DNA of 64,000 nt. Source: Pipra filicauda. Its lineage: Eukaryota > Chordata > Aves > Passeriformes > Pipridae. The translations under genes were made by a program, and so were the position numbers. Of this stretch, positions 1 to 16,354 are shown one piece after another. The stretch is from NCBI RefSeq assembly GCF_003945595.2, contig NW_024104889.1, forward strand, positions 1 to 64,000, written 5' to 3'. How positions within the stretch are numbered: the first letter of the stretch is position 1; the number at the start of each line of letters is the position of its first letter. The notes under the pieces were generated by a model. It searched no databases. It was not told where the DNA came from and saw nothing but the letters and a program-made list of their open reading frames with translations.

Positions 1-780
1 CCTTGGCCTCTCTGAGACTGCCAACAAGGGTGGCATCCCCGTCCCCGTCCCCCAAAACCGACAACGGTGGCTTTTTGTGCTGTGGACTCCTGTCCACTGG
101 GAACTGGACTCTGAGCCCACCAACCTCTCCTCACGCAGGCCACCCGGCAGCCACTGCATGGCAACGAACTTGGGCCAATTCCAGCCTGGGCTGCAGTTCT
201 TCCGGTGACCTGGAAGTGAGGCTGTGTACCCCCCTCTCCCCTTCCTCTCCCACCCACCCCCACCTGCCCGGCCCCCCCAGACCTCCCCAAACCTTAGCCA
301 GCCAGGCCCCAGCCAGTGACTTGCCCTTTCTGGGTAGCTTCAGGAGGCATCTGAAGTCTGTGGCTGTCCCTTAACCTCGAGTTAACTCGGAGTTGTGGCA
401 GGTCAGGCCCTCGCCTCGTTCCCCTCCGAGCGCTGGGCCGTGTCGAGCAGCGGTAGCCAGCGCCAGCACTGACCTGTAGCTTGCCCGGCGACGTTGTCCT
501 AGGCGTGCGGAGTGACGAGAGGACTCGGAACGGGGCAACTTTTTTTTTGGGGTGGGGGGAGGCGGGGGAGCTGCTGGGCCGGGGCAGAGAGGGGCCGGGA
601 GCAGCAGCAGGGCCGGCGGGGCGTTGGATCCTCCCTGCCTGTGCGGGGGCGCAGGGATAGCAGCATTGTCGGACTCACCACACCATAACATCTTCATCAA
701 GATCCCAGCCGTTCTCTTGTTGGTTTTTTATTTTTGGTTTTTTGGTTTGGTTTTTTTTTTTTTTTGGCTGCCACCGTTTG

Positions 781-818
<38 letters not shown>

Positions 819-1986
819 TTGGTTGTTTTTTTGGGGGGGGACGGCACCGATTCTGCCCCTCCCCGTACCCGCCACGTCAGGCCAATTCGAGTAACCGCCA
901 GCCTAGAAACTGCTTGTGACAGCATTTATCCGTCCCCTGCCTCTCCTGCCCCACTTCCCTCGCCCCGGAGAACTCTCCACCTTGGCTCTCTGACTTCCTG
1001 GCTAGTTGAAATCTGTCTGTCCCTGGGTCCTCCCCCCCTTCCAAAATTTTCTCCGTGCTTTCTCCACTCGAGCTGTTCAGCTTGGGCTGAATGCTCGATC
1101 TGATCCGAGCCCCCCCCCAAAAAAACTCGCCCCCCTCAGTTGGCCTTCCTGCAGCCAGCTTCACCCAGCCTCAGAGCTCTCCCTGGATCCTCCCCCCACC
1201 TCCTCTCTGACACTTCCCTGCTCCTGTTATATTTTTTTTCCAAACCCACCTCTCCCTGGCTTGGCATTTCACACCAGCTCCGGCTTTTCCCTTGCCCCCA
1301 CCCCCTTGCTCCTCCTCCCTGAATTCGGCACGAGAACACCCCCCCCAGCACACGGTGGCTCTGTCACGGTGGCTCTCCCGGGGCAGGGGACAGCTGGCCC
1401 AACGAGTGGGCGCAGGTGGCAGTCGGGGAGGGGGTTGGATCCGGCCCATCCCAGGCTGCTGCCAGCCTGGCGGGTCCGTTCGGGAGAGGAGGGACCATCC
1501 CGGCAGCGGCCGCCTCTCCCGGTGCTGTCGGACACCTCCATCCTCTGGCACCCATCCTCATCCCGTAGGGGCTGGTCTCTGCTCCTGGCACCTTAGAGCA
1601 GTGAGGGGGGGTCTGACGCGCCAGGCCAGGGGGGAGAGGGGCTAGAAGGAAACCGGGCTGGAAGAGCTACTCCTTTGGCGGAGCCGAGCCGCGCTCTGTC
1701 CCCGTTCCCTGCCGCTCCCCCGCAGTGCTGCGAGCACCTGCTCCCTCCCGCTCCTCTCTGCTTCTCTTCCTGAGCTCCTCCAGACCTCGCTGCACCGAGG
1801 GGTGGGCACAGCCCCCAGCCCACCTTGGCCTCCGTGCGGAGAGGGCCGGGCCGCGTGCGGAGGGGCCGGGGCGGCGGGGCCGGTGTCCGCGCGGGCGCGC
1901 GTGCGGGGTGAGTCCTGGCCCCCCCTGGCCTCGGGAAATGGCTAACGCCAGCCTTTTCTCTTTTCTCTCTCTCTCCCTTCCTCTAG
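1..1986 (+). other. PCBP2: Probable PCBP2 intron, no coding exon recognised
   Basis: No stretch here matches the KH1, KH2 or linker exons of PCBP2, and none of the open frames has a recognisable domain or codon bias. The region ends in a good pyrimidine tract and CTAG acceptor (1967-1986) before the first recognised PCBP2 exon. It contains poly-T runs at 741-765 and 781-830, a C-rich/CpG-rich part at 1680-1915, and an exact EcoRI cDNA-adaptor sequence at 1321-1334. I infer that it is intron continuing from upstream exons outside the window. The adaptor leaves some doubt about assembly accuracy on its left side. Confidence 0.5.
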
Positions 1987-7418
<5,432 letters not shown>

Positions 7419-7935
7419 GGGGGCCCCGGACCCCCCCCAGCCTCGCCATCCATCTGCGGCCCCTTTAGCACCGACCCAGGTTTTAACTAGTTTGTACATT
7501 TTCGGTTCCTCCAGCCTCGCGCCACTCACCAGGTTCAGTTTGTTTCATTTTTGTTCTGGTTTTTGTTTTTGGGGTTTTTTTTCGGGTTTTTTTGAATTAA
7601 AAGATAAAAGCATTTTAATTCCTTTCGTTCAGCTCTCTTAAAAAAAAAAAAAAACTGCTGAACCCCAAATCTTAGTTTTATAAAGCTTCTCCTCTCCTCC
7701 GCCCCTTTCCCGCACCTCCCCTCCCTTTCTCCCCCCCCCCTCCTTTTTTCGGCTCATGAAGTTTCTGTTTTTGTCATAAAATGTTAAGAGTGGAAATTAA
7801 AAAAAAAGGCAAAAAAAACCCAAACCCACAAAAAAGAAAAAAACACACAAAAAAAAAACCATTTCAGTTTAGTTCTGTAACGTCAGGAAATTTTTCAAAA
7901 AAAAACTGAATAAAAAGATGGACTGGAGCTTTTCC
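7419..7935 (+). other. PCBP2: PCBP2 canonical 3' UTR
   Basis: The UTR is U- and A-rich, with a TTTTTGTTTTTGGGG stretch and an A-rich block at 7795-7860, and ends at the AATAAA at 7909-7914. G/T-rich sequence follows (7918-7945). The end position is inferred. Confidence 0.7.
7909..7914 (+). terminator. PCBP2: PCBP2 poly(A) signal
   Basis: AATAAA within CTGAATAAAAAG is followed by a G/T-rich element, as expected of a cleavage site about 15-25 bases downstream. Confidence 0.7.
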
Positions 7936-7988
7936 TTGTGAATAGAACCTGCAGGATATTTTGGTTAATGGATCTGCCTGTCTCCGTC

Positions 7989-7994
7989 TTTATT
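7989..7994 (-). terminator. MAP3K12: Candidate MAP3K12 poly(A) signal
   Basis: TTTATT on the plus strand reads AATAAA on the minus strand. It would give MAP3K12 a 3' UTR of about 0.8 kb. It is the only canonical hexamer I found below the MAP3K12 stop before the PCBP2 3' end. Confidence 0.5.
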
Positions 7995-8800
7995 TGAACC
8001 CCCTTGGCTCTTCCCAGTGCTCCCAGTACAGCCCCCTTTGGGTTCCCCCAGGAGAGAGAGAAACCAGCCTGACTGGCATTTGGGATCCTTCCAGAGTGTG
8101 GGGTTAAACAGCCCAGTGCTCCCAGTATGGCCCAGCTTGGGGATCCCTCTGCAGTGGGATAAACTGGCCCACTGCTCCCACTTATGGCCCAGTTGGGTTT
8201 TGGGGTCTCACTGGACTGACATAAACCGGTCCTGGGGCGGGAACTTTGATCCTCTGGATGCGTTTTGGGGGTGTCTCTCCTCTCCCAGTTCCCTGCTAAC
8301 TGGTCTTTAATGGAAACTGGTGTCCCAGTTGGTTCTGTTCACTCTTTCCTTTCCCCCCCTCCTTCCCCCCAAAATCCCATGGGTGACAATCCTCCCCTCC
8401 TCTTCCCTGAGTGTCTGCCACTGCCCAGTGTTCCCAGTGTCACCAGTAAAGAAAGGCTGGGACTATCTGGGGGGCTCAGCCCCTTATACCCTGTGCCCCC
8501 TCCCTCGAATCAGGGGGACCCCTCTCCACCTCTACGGGGTTGTTAGAGTAGGACCTTCATAAACAAATGAGGGAGACAAAACACCCTCTCCCCCTGTTCT
8601 TTGCCCCACTACCCCCCCAAACCACCTTGCAGTGCCCCCTCAAAGCCCCCTGCCCACCCCCCCCCCAAAAAAAACCCCCTTGCAGTGCCCCCCACCCCGA
8701 GGCAGCAGCAGCAGTAGAGATCGATAGATATTTATATAAATATTTGGGGCTGTACAAGTGAGGGGGTGCAGGGGGTGGGGGTGTGAGGGGGGGACACAGG
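7995..8800 (-). other. MAP3K12: Probable MAP3K12 3' UTR
   Basis: This non-coding stretch follows the MAP3K12 stop codon on the minus strand, with short CCCAGTGCTCCCAGT motifs and an AU-rich ATATTTATATAAATATTT palindrome at 8728-8745. Its extent depends on the signal at 7989. Confidence 0.5.
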
Positions 8801-8893
8801 TCACAGGCCCGGGGGGGCTGTGGGCCGGGGGGGCCCCTCGCCGCTGCCTGAGTGGTCGAGCTCTGCGCTGTCACAGTCCGAGTCCTCGGAGAC
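8801..8893 (-). CDS. MAP3K12: MAP3K12 last coding exon, acidic tail
   Basis: The exon encodes [20 protein letters not shown] and a Pro-rich end before TGA. [12 protein letters not shown] is the distinctive DLK C-terminus. The acceptor is CCCAAG. Confidence 0.92.
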   Translation of the reverse strand, partial: VSEDSDCDSAELDHSGSGEGPPRPTAPPGL

Positions 8894-11800
8894 CTTGGGA
8901 GGGGGGGACACAAACGGGGGGGTTAAACATCCCCCTTGCCCTGCTACCCCTTTCCTGGGGGACCCTGGAGACCCCCTTCCCCTTGCTAACTCCATCTGGG
9001 GGGACTCGATGGAATCCCCCACCCAGCATCCCCAACCCAGGGGGATCCCCATCCCTGGTGGGGCCCTGGAGACCCCCTTCCCCTTGGTAACCCCATCTGA
9101 GGGGGCTCAGGGGACCCCTCCATCCCCAACCCTGGGGACCCCCTTCCCCTTGCTGACCCCGTCTAGAGGGGCTCAGGGGACCCCACCATCCCCAACCCAG
9201 GGGGACCCCCATCCCTCGTGGGGCCCTGGAGACCCTTTTCCCCTTGCTAACCCCATCCAGGGGGGCTCAGTGGACCCCTCCATCCCCACCCTGGGGACCC
9301 CCTTCCCCTTGCTGACCCTGTCTGGGAGAACTTGATGGAACCCCCCAACCCAGGGGGATCCCCATCCCTGCTGGGGCTCTGGAGACCCCTTTCCCCTTGG
9401 TAACCCCATCTGGAGGGGCTCAGGGGACACCCCCACTCCACCATCCCCAACCCTGGGGACCCCCTTCCCCTTGCTAACCCCATCTGAGGGGGCTCAGGTG
9501 ACCCCCCCCACCCCAGCATCCCCAACCCTGGAGACCCCCTTCCCCTTGCTAACTCCATCTGGGGGAACTCGATGGAACCCCCCACCCCAGCATTCCCAAC
9601 CCAGGGGGACCCCCTTCCCCTTGCTAACCCCGTCCAGGGGTGGCTCAGGGCACCCCACCATCCCCAACCCTGGGGATCCCCACCCCACAGTGCCCATCCC
9701 TGGGAGGGCTGTGGGTGCTGCCCAGCACCGGCCCAGGGTGGGTGGGGGCATCACCTTGGGGCTGAGCCCCCCGTGCCGGCGGCCGGGCCCCTCGGGGGGA
9801 GCCGCGTCCAGGGGGATCTCGGAGCCCTGGGAGAGCAGGTCCTCGGAGCGGTCGTCGGGACGCTCGTCCGTGTTGGTGCTGCCCACGTCGGGGGTGGCAC
9901 TGTGGGAGGGCTCGCTCGTGTGCCCCTCGTCCCCGTCCCCATCCGAGAAGTTCTCCGAGCTGAAGGTCGACAGCGACTGGCGCTTGCTCATACCCGGGGG
10001 CCACCTGGGCGGGGGGCGAGGGGTGAGGACCCAGGTGCCTGGGCACCCACAGACCCCTCTCAGGTGTCCAAGCACCCATGGACCCCCCCCACCCTGAGGA
10101 CCCCCATCATCTGCACACCCAGAGCACTTCCCCCCACCCCCCCTCGAAAGACCCTGGACACTCCCACCCCAAAGGACCCAGTGCTCCCACTCCCCTAAAT
10201 GACCCCTCCTCACCTGGAGGAACCCACATGTCAGTGCCCCCCCCCCCCAAAGCACCCATAGAGGGGGGGCAACACCCACCTCTGCCGCAGTGGCAGCTCC
10301 ACCTCACTGTCCACTTCACCCTCCTCCTCCTCCGATGAGACCCCCCGCTTCTGGTGGCAAAGGAGGGGGGTGTTGGGGTCCTGCTGCCCCTCAGGAGGGA
10401 CCCAGGATCCTGAACTCCCCACCCCACCCCAGGAGGGACCCAGGAGTCCTGACCCCCCCACACCTCCTCAGGAGGGACCTCCCCCCAAACCTCTCCCTGG
10501 AAGGACTCCACCCCACCTCCCACTCCTGGGAAGGACCTGGGGTTCGTGCCCTGTGTGCCCCCCCTCCCAAAAGAGAGACCCGGGTGTCCGGGGGTCTCAC
10601 CTGCCCGCGGGTGACGGCCGCCCGGTACAGCAGAGCCGCGGGGGTGAGGTGCTGCCCGGCCCCCCCTTTCCCCCCCCGGCCGGCCCCGCTCTCCCGTTCA
10701 GGCTCCCCGGGAGTGGGGGGCTGCGGCGGGGGGGACCCTTGGGTGCCCGTCGCCCCCTCGGGTCCCGCGTCAGGTACCGTGGCCGGGGGGGCACCCGCGG
10801 CCTCCAGGGTGCCCCCGAGGATGTCGGGACTGGCAGCGGTGGCGGGGGGCACGGGCAGCCCCCGGGGGGTTCCGGCCTCGGGGCCCAGCTCCCCGCAGCC
10901 CCCCCGGGGTCCCGCTTTGCGGTGGCGGCCCTTGGCCCGGCGGCTGCGCCCGGGGGAGGGGGGGCCCTTGGGACACCCCGGCAGGGCCACCTGAGCCATG
11001 GCCGCGTCCAGCTTGGGCAGCAGCACCTCCGGCTTCAGGATGTCAGGTCTGGGGGGGGGATTGGACATGGGGAAGGGCTGTGGTTGCGGACCTGGGCAGC
11101 CAGGAGCCCTCCCCACCCAGCCAGGAGGGACCCCCATGTCCACACCCCACCAAAAAGATTCCCCCCTCCAAGGGCCACCAGCATCTGCAGGCCCAACCCC
11201 CCTCCCCCAAAGGACCCCAGACTCCCACCCTGAGATCCCCAGGAATCTGCACACCTAGAGCACTTCCCCTCACCAAAACCAGACCCAGACTCCCCCACCC
11301 CAAAGGACCCAGGGCTCCCAAATCCCCTAAACAACCCCCACACCCAGACCCCCCACCTGGAAGAACCCCCTTGTCCATGCCTCCCCCCTCAACCCAAAGC
11401 ACCCAGACACACAACCCCCCAGCACCCTCCACCCCAAAGGCCCCAGGGGGACCCCGGGCTCACCTCTTGCCGTGGGGTGAGAGCTTCTGGGGGACGTTGC
11501 GTTTCTTGATGAGGGTCTCGACGGCGTTCCCGTGCAGGAGCCCCCGCGGCGCCCGCGGCTTGAAGAGCCCAGGGTAGCGCTTCTCCAGCGCCTGCTCCCT
11601 CCTGCCATGGGCCACTCGTGGGCAGCAGCACAGGGCACGGGGCACAGGGGCTTGGGGGGGGGGTGGCTGTGCCCTTGGGGGGCTGGTCTGGAGCTCAGGG
11701 TGAGCATGGGGAGGGCATGGCCATGGGGTTGACACAGGGTTGGCCATGGGGTGATCATGGGGTGATCATGGGGTGGGCAAAGGGGGTGCTGGGGGTGCTG

Positions 11801-14800
11801 TTGAGTGCCAGGAGTGCCCAACTCACCTGAGCAGCTCCTTCTCCTTGAGCTCCAGCTGCAGCATGAGGGCACTGAGCTCCATGTAGAGGTTGTTGGCGCG
11901 CTCCAGCTTGCGCTCGTAGTGCTCCCGGATGTCCAGCGCGTGCCTGGCCCCCCAGGACACACAGGGCATTGGCACACACACCCCATGGCACCCACCATGT
12001 GCAAGGACAAGCACCCACAGACCCCCACAGCAGCCACCGTGTGCAAGGACAAGCACCCACAGACCCCACAGCACCCACCATGTGCAAGGACAGGCACCCA
12101 CAGACCCCACAGCACCCACCATGTGCAAGGACAAGCACCCACAGATCCCACAGCAGCCACCATGTGCAGGGACAGGCACCCACAGACCCCCACAGCAGCC
12201 ACCATGTGCAAGGACAGGCACCCACAGACCCCACAGCACCCACCATGTGCAAGGACAGGCACCCAACAGCCCTCTCTGTACCCCAACACCCGCTGGCACC
12301 CCCTGTCCGTGGTCCCCCCCCACCCCAGTGCCCCCGGGCAGGGCCCCACCGGAGCTCCTCGCGCCGGCGGTTGATCAGCTCCTCCTCCAGCCGGTGCAGA
12401 CACGTCCCCTCCGACTTGATCTTCTCGAAGTGCAGCTTCACCTCCTCCCGCCACTCCGCCTGTGGCACAGGGGCACCGGCTGCCATGGCCACCGGGCACC
12501 ACAGGCACCAGGCACCCAGGGCACCGGCCACCACAGCCACCGGGCACCCAGGGCACCGGGCACCCAGGGCACCAGGCACCAGCTACCCGGGGCACTGGGC
12601 ATCCTGGGCACCAGCTGCCACAGGCACTGGGCACCCAGGTCCTGGAATCCCGGGGTGCTGGGATCATGGGGTCCTGGAACCCTGGGGTGCTGGGATCCTG
12701 GGGTCCCAGAGTCCAGGGTGCTGGGTACCTGGGATTTGAAGTAGGTCTCCTGGGGGGTGGAGAGGACGTCGGCGGAGGCGATGTCGAGGTGCAGCAGGAT
12801 CTGGCGGAAGGACGGCCGGTTCCGAGGTTTGCTGTTCCTGGAGGGGGGGAGCAGCACGACTCTGAGGGGTGCTGGGGGTGCTGAGGAGGCTTTTGGGGGA
12901 CCAGGGGCAGAGAAGGGCACATGGGGCACCCCCAGGGTGAGGGGGCACCTCCTTTACGACCAGGTGTCCCCCCTGCCCTGCCCACATTGGGGTGCCAATG
13001 ACAGGCCCCACGGTGAGGTCCCCCACGGCAGGGCTCATCCGTGACACGGGTGCCCACGGCATGTCCCCAGGGTGGGCTGTCCCTGGCAGGGTGTCCCCCT
13101 GGGGTGTGCCCCGGGCACTCACCAGCACTGGCGCAGCAGCACCTTGAAACCATCGGGGCAGCTGGAGGGCACGGGGAGGTGGAGGCTGTTGCTGCCCACG
13201 CCCCAGATTATGGCCGACGAGTCCACGTCCTTGTAGGGGATCTCGCCCGTCAGCAGCTCCCACAGCACCACCCCGAAGGACCTGGGGGCACCCACAGCCC
13301 TGTCACCCACGGTGGGACACCCCCAGTATCCTCCTGCAGTCCCCTGGTCCCCCCCACTGCCGCTGCCCATCCTGGTGTCCCCCTTGCCCCCTGCTCCTGT
13401 GGCCCCTGACGTCCCCCATTCCTGCAGTGTCACTCCCAGTGTCCCCATCTCTGTTTCCCCCCAGTGTCCCTGGTGTCCCCACAATGTCTCCTGCCCCTGT
13501 TGTCCCCTGTGCCCCCTGTTGTCCTCAATGCCCCCCCAAAGCCCCGTGTGTTGCTGTGTCCCCAGTGCCACCAGAGCTCCCCTATGTCCCCATGTCCTCA
13601 CCAGATGTCCACCTTCTCGGAGACGGGCTCGTTGCGGATGACCTCGGGGGCCATCCAGGCCACAGTGCCGGCAAAGGACATCTTGGTGCTCTTGTCGATG
13701 AGCTCCTTGGAGGTGCCGAAGTCCGAGATCTTCACCACGTCGTCGTAGGTGATGAGCATGCTGGGGGGCACGCGCTCAGCGCCACGCCAATGACACGCCA
13801 ATGACACGGGCACGGCACCGCCGCGGGCATGCAACTGCTGCGAGCATCATCGGGTCACGGGCACGGCACCGCCACGGGACGGCACCGCCATGGGCATGGC
13901 ACTGCCACGGGACAACACCGACACGGCACTGCTATGGGGCAACACCGACATGGTGACACTGCCACGGGACGGCACTGCCATGGGCATAGAACAGCCATGG
14001 GGCAACACGACATGGGCATGGCACTGCCATGGGACACTAACATGGACATGGCACCATTGTGGAACACCAACGTGGACAAGGCACCGCCATGGGACAACAT
14101 CACCACAGGCATGGCACTGCCATAGGACACCAATACAGACATGGCACTGCCATGGGACAACACCGACATGGCACCACCATGGGACACCACCATGGCCATG
14201 CAACTGCCATGAGTGTGGTCCTGTTGTGGGGATGCCACCACCACGAGCGTGGCACCGCCACAGTCATGCAACTGCTACAGGCATGGAACCACCACGGTGT
14301 GGCACTGCCATGGACATGCAACGGTCACAGACATGCAACCGCCACGGGCACGGCACCGTCACAGATACGGCACCACCAAGGACACGCAGCTGTCACTGTC
14401 ACGCAGCCCCCGCGGGCACGGTACCGCCACGGTCATGCACCCACCCCAGGCACGTCCCCACCACGGGCACGTCCCCATCGCAGTCACACCCCGGGGCACC
14501 CCCCGGCACCCAGGGGTGCTCCGAGCCCACCACCCCCCGCTCACTTGGGCGACTTGAGGTCGCGGTGGATGATCTTGTGCAGGTGCAGGTAGTTCATGCC
14601 GCCGGCGATGCCCATGGACCAGTCGACCAGCAGGGAGGGGGTGACCTTGCGCCCGGCGCGCAGCACCTCGTAGAGCTGCCCCTGGGCGCAGAACTCCATG
14701 ATGATGCAGTAACAGGGGGCCTGGGTGCACACGCCCCTGGGGGCACAGCGGCACCTCAGTGCCTGCTGCGGGCCCCCAGTTCATCCCGGACGCCCAACCA

Positions 14801-16354
14801 GTGGGCCCCGTGCCAGTGCCCTGTGCCCGTGCCATGTCCCCCCCATGCCGGTCCATGCCATGCTGGGGGTCCCCATGCAGTGACACGTCGGTGCCCCATG
14901 ACCGTGGCGTGTCCATGACCCCTGTGACCGTGCCCATGCCGTGTCCGTGCTGTGTCCATGCTCATGCCATGTCCATGGTCATGCCTATGGCATGTCCATG
15001 ACCTCTGTGCCTATGCCCATGCTCATGCTCATGCCATGTCTATGTTCATGCCCAGGCTGTGTCCCTGTTGTGCCTGTGCCCATGCCATGCCCATGCTGTG
15101 TCCATGCCCATGCTGTGTCCGTGCCCTGTCCATGGTGTTCCCCATGCCCACACCACATCCATGGCCCATGCCGTGTCCATGCCCATGGAGTGTCTATGCC
15201 TTCACCCCTCATGCCCACTCCATGCCCATGCCTACAGCGTGTCCATGGCCTGTGCCCACATGTTCTAGCATGTTCCATGCCCTTTGCCATGCCCATGTTC
15301 TGTCACACTCGTGGTGTTCCCCATCACCACGGCTTTCCTGTGCCACATCCACACTCCATGACCCTGGCATGACCATGCCCCACACCACATTCCATGCTCC
15401 ACACCATGTTCCATGCCCCATGCCCAGGGTGTCCCCGTGCCCACGGTGCCCCCGTGCCCCCACACTGGCACCAGCGGCCCCCCCGCTCACTTGAAGGTGA
15501 TGATGTTGGGGTGCTTGAGTTTGCGCAGGTGTTTGATGTCGGTCTCCTTGAGGTCCCTCACCTTCTTCACGGCCACCTCCTCGCCGTGGAAGCGGCCCAG
15601 GAACACAGCACCCTGTGCCCCACTGCCCACCCACTGCAGGTCCAGGATCTCCTCAAACGGCACCTCCCAGGGGTCTGTGGGCACCCACGGCCATGGCACC
15701 CCCACAGCACCCAGAGCACCCCCACAGCCCCCAGAGCACCCCCACACCCATGGCTATGCCACCCACAACACCCCCCTTTGCCCCCTTGCCCCCTCACACC
15801 CTCCCTTGGACCCTCCTTTGCTCCTTTTCCCCCCCCTTCTTTTCCCCCCTTGTGCCCTTGCCTCCCCATTTGCCCCCTCACACTCTCCTTTACCCCCTCG
15901 CCCCCTCCTTTGCCCCCTCCTTTGCCCCCTCACACCCTCCTTTACCCCCTCTCCCCCTCCTTTGTCCCTTCCTTTCCCCCCTCGCCCCCCCATGCCCCCA
16001 GCCCCCCCGGCCCCGCGCCCCCTCACCCTCGGGCGGGTGTTTGTGCTCGGCCGCGTAGGCTTTGCCGATCATGGTCCACACGGGCTTGAGGCACCCGAAG
16101 AGCCCCTCGAGGAAGCCCCCCCCGGCCTGGCAGCGCAGGTGGGCGGCATCGGCCGCCAGCGGCCCCGCGGCCTCGGGGCCCAGCTCGGGGGGCCGGGGAC
16201 CCCCCCGGCGCGGCCAGGCCTCGGGGGGGGCGGTGGGGGCGGGCAGGACGTCGCGCAGGACGCACTGGGTGGGCGTCAGCTCCTGCTCGGGGGTCCCGTC
16301 CGAGGGCAGCGCCAGCGAGGGCGACGGCGTGCGGGTCTCGTGCAGACAGGCCAT
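8801..16354 (-). CDS. MAP3K12: MAP3K12 (DLK), dual leucine-zipper kinase, complete coding region
   Basis: DLK is a mixed-lineage Ser/Thr MAPKKK that phosphorylates MKK4/MKK7 and drives JNK/p38 signalling after axon injury. Thirteen coding exons join with consistent phases to 785 codons plus stop: 16354-16027, 15674-15491, 14736-14545, 13760-13602, 13281-13123, 12837-12729, 12459-12350, 11943-11827, 11601-11464, 11048-10601, 10350-10280, 10004-9755, 8893-8801. The N-terminal segment (1-109) has the conserved [21 protein letters not shown] block. The kinase domain (about 120-366) shows [12 protein letters not shown], the VAVKK lysine, HRDLKSPN, DFGTSK and MAPEVI. Two leucine zippers follow (about 385-460), then a Pro/Gly-rich region and the acidic tail. 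Human DLK is longer, mainly in the Pro-rich region. Introns here are short and minisatellite-filled. MAP3K13 is the paralogue, but the C-terminal SEDSDCDS tail and the neighbours fit MAP3K12. Confidence 0.95.
8990..9700. repeat. Minisatellite in the last MAP3K12 intron
   Basis: More than ten variable copies of a unit containing CTTCCCCTTGCTAACCCCAT followed by CTGGGGGGGCTCA and CCCCATCCCCAACCCTGGGG fill most of the intron between the last two coding exons. Confidence 0.85.
9755..10004 (-). CDS. MAP3K12: MAP3K12 exon 12, Ser-rich C-terminal region
   Basis: Codons 672-755 include [36 protein letters not shown] and SQGSEIPLD, all recognisable DLK/LZK C-terminal motifs. The donor is AAG-GTGATG and the acceptor CCCAG. 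Confidence 0.93.
10280..10350 (-). CDS. MAP3K12: MAP3K12 exon 11, acidic [14 protein letters not shown] segment
   Basis: The exon encodes [19 protein letters not shown], a conserved acidic element of DLK and LZK. The phase is 0 on entry and 2 on exit. Confidence 0.94.
10601..11048 (-). CDS. MAP3K12: MAP3K12 exon 10, Pro/Gly-rich region
   Basis: The longest exon (448 nt) begins [16 protein letters not shown], continues [13 protein letters not shown], and ends [17 protein letters not shown]. The central part is low complexity and shorter than in the human protein. It is very GC-rich. Confidence 0.94.
11464..11601 (-). CDS. MAP3K12: MAP3K12 exon 9, end of zipper region
   Basis: The exon encodes [14 protein letters not shown], then [20 protein letters not shown] and KLSPHGK. 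This is the conserved block after the second leucine zipper of DLK. Confidence 0.95.
11827..11943 (-). CDS. MAP3K12: MAP3K12 exon 8, second leucine zipper
   Basis: The exon encodes [20 protein letters not shown] followed by [18 protein letters not shown], with leucines at heptad spacing. This is the coiled coil that mediates DLK homodimerisation. Confidence 0.95.
11995..12265. repeat. 40-bp minisatellite in a MAP3K12 intron
   Basis: Six to seven copies of CACCATGTGCAAGGACAGGC followed by ACCCACAGACCCCACAGCAC lie between the two zipper exons. They create long spurious open frames on both strands. Confidence 0.92.
12350..12459 (-). CDS. MAP3K12: MAP3K12 exon 7, first leucine zipper
   Basis: The exon encodes [20 protein letters not shown] then [16 protein letters not shown], the first zipper after the kinase domain. 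It starts in phase 0. Confidence 0.95.
12729..12837 (-). CDS. MAP3K12: MAP3K12 exon 6, end of kinase domain
   Basis: The exon encodes [20 protein letters not shown] and [16 protein letters not shown], the C-lobe RP motif (the RNRPSF arginine) and the linker to the zipper. Confidence 0.95.
13123..13281 (-). CDS. MAP3K12: MAP3K12 exon 5, kinase C-lobe
   Basis: The exon encodes [20 protein letters not shown], then [20 protein letters not shown] and [13 protein letters not shown] (subdomains IX-X). Confidence 0.96.
13602..13760 (-). CDS. MAP3K12: MAP3K12 exon 4, activation segment
   Basis: The exon encodes [20 protein letters not shown] through [19 protein letters not shown]. It contains the DFG aspartate, the activation loop Ser/Thr residues and the APE motif. 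Confidence 0.97.
13850..14490. repeat. Degenerate minisatellite in the MAP3K12 kinase intron
   Basis: About thirty diverged copies of a roughly 20-bp unit like GGCATGGCACTGCCATGGGA CA occur, with frequent CCATGG palindromes. Confidence 0.85.
14545..14736 (-). CDS. MAP3K12: MAP3K12 exon 3, hinge and catalytic loop
   Basis: The exon encodes [40 protein letters not shown] and the catalytic loop IIHRDLKSP(N). The Asn codon is split across the donor. Confidence 0.97.
14790..15425. repeat. Degenerate CCATGCC-type repeat in a MAP3K12 intron
   Basis: A dense array of 12-15 bp variants of TGTCCATGCCCATGC fills the intron between the P-loop exon and the hinge exon. Confidence 0.85.
15491..15674 (-). 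CDS. MAP3K12: MAP3K12 exon 2, kinase N-lobe
   Basis: The exon encodes [40 protein letters not shown] and LKHPNIITF. It contains the glycine loop and the ATP-binding lysine in VAVKK. Confidence 0.97.
15760..16020. repeat. C/T-rich CCCCCTTTGCCC repeat in MAP3K12 intron 1
   Basis: Short degenerate units CCCCTCCTTTGCC/CCCTCACAC form an almost strand-pure polypyrimidine stretch over about 250 bp. Confidence 0.8.

Noticed and set aside
3..374. 123-codon open frame at the left edge
   Set aside because: No similarity to the PCBP2 KH domains or to a neighbour such as PRR13; Ser/Pro composition reflects C-rich sequence.
540..840. Poly-T tracts as a retroposed pseudogene tail
   Set aside because: No adjacent processed gene sequence or target-site duplication is visible; the tracts are on the plus strand without a matching minus-strand cDNA.
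11327..13153. Open frame of 608 codons on the minus strand over MAP3K12 introns
   Set aside because: It reads through several introns and the 40-bp minisatellite; the real exons lie in it in other phases with good splice sites.
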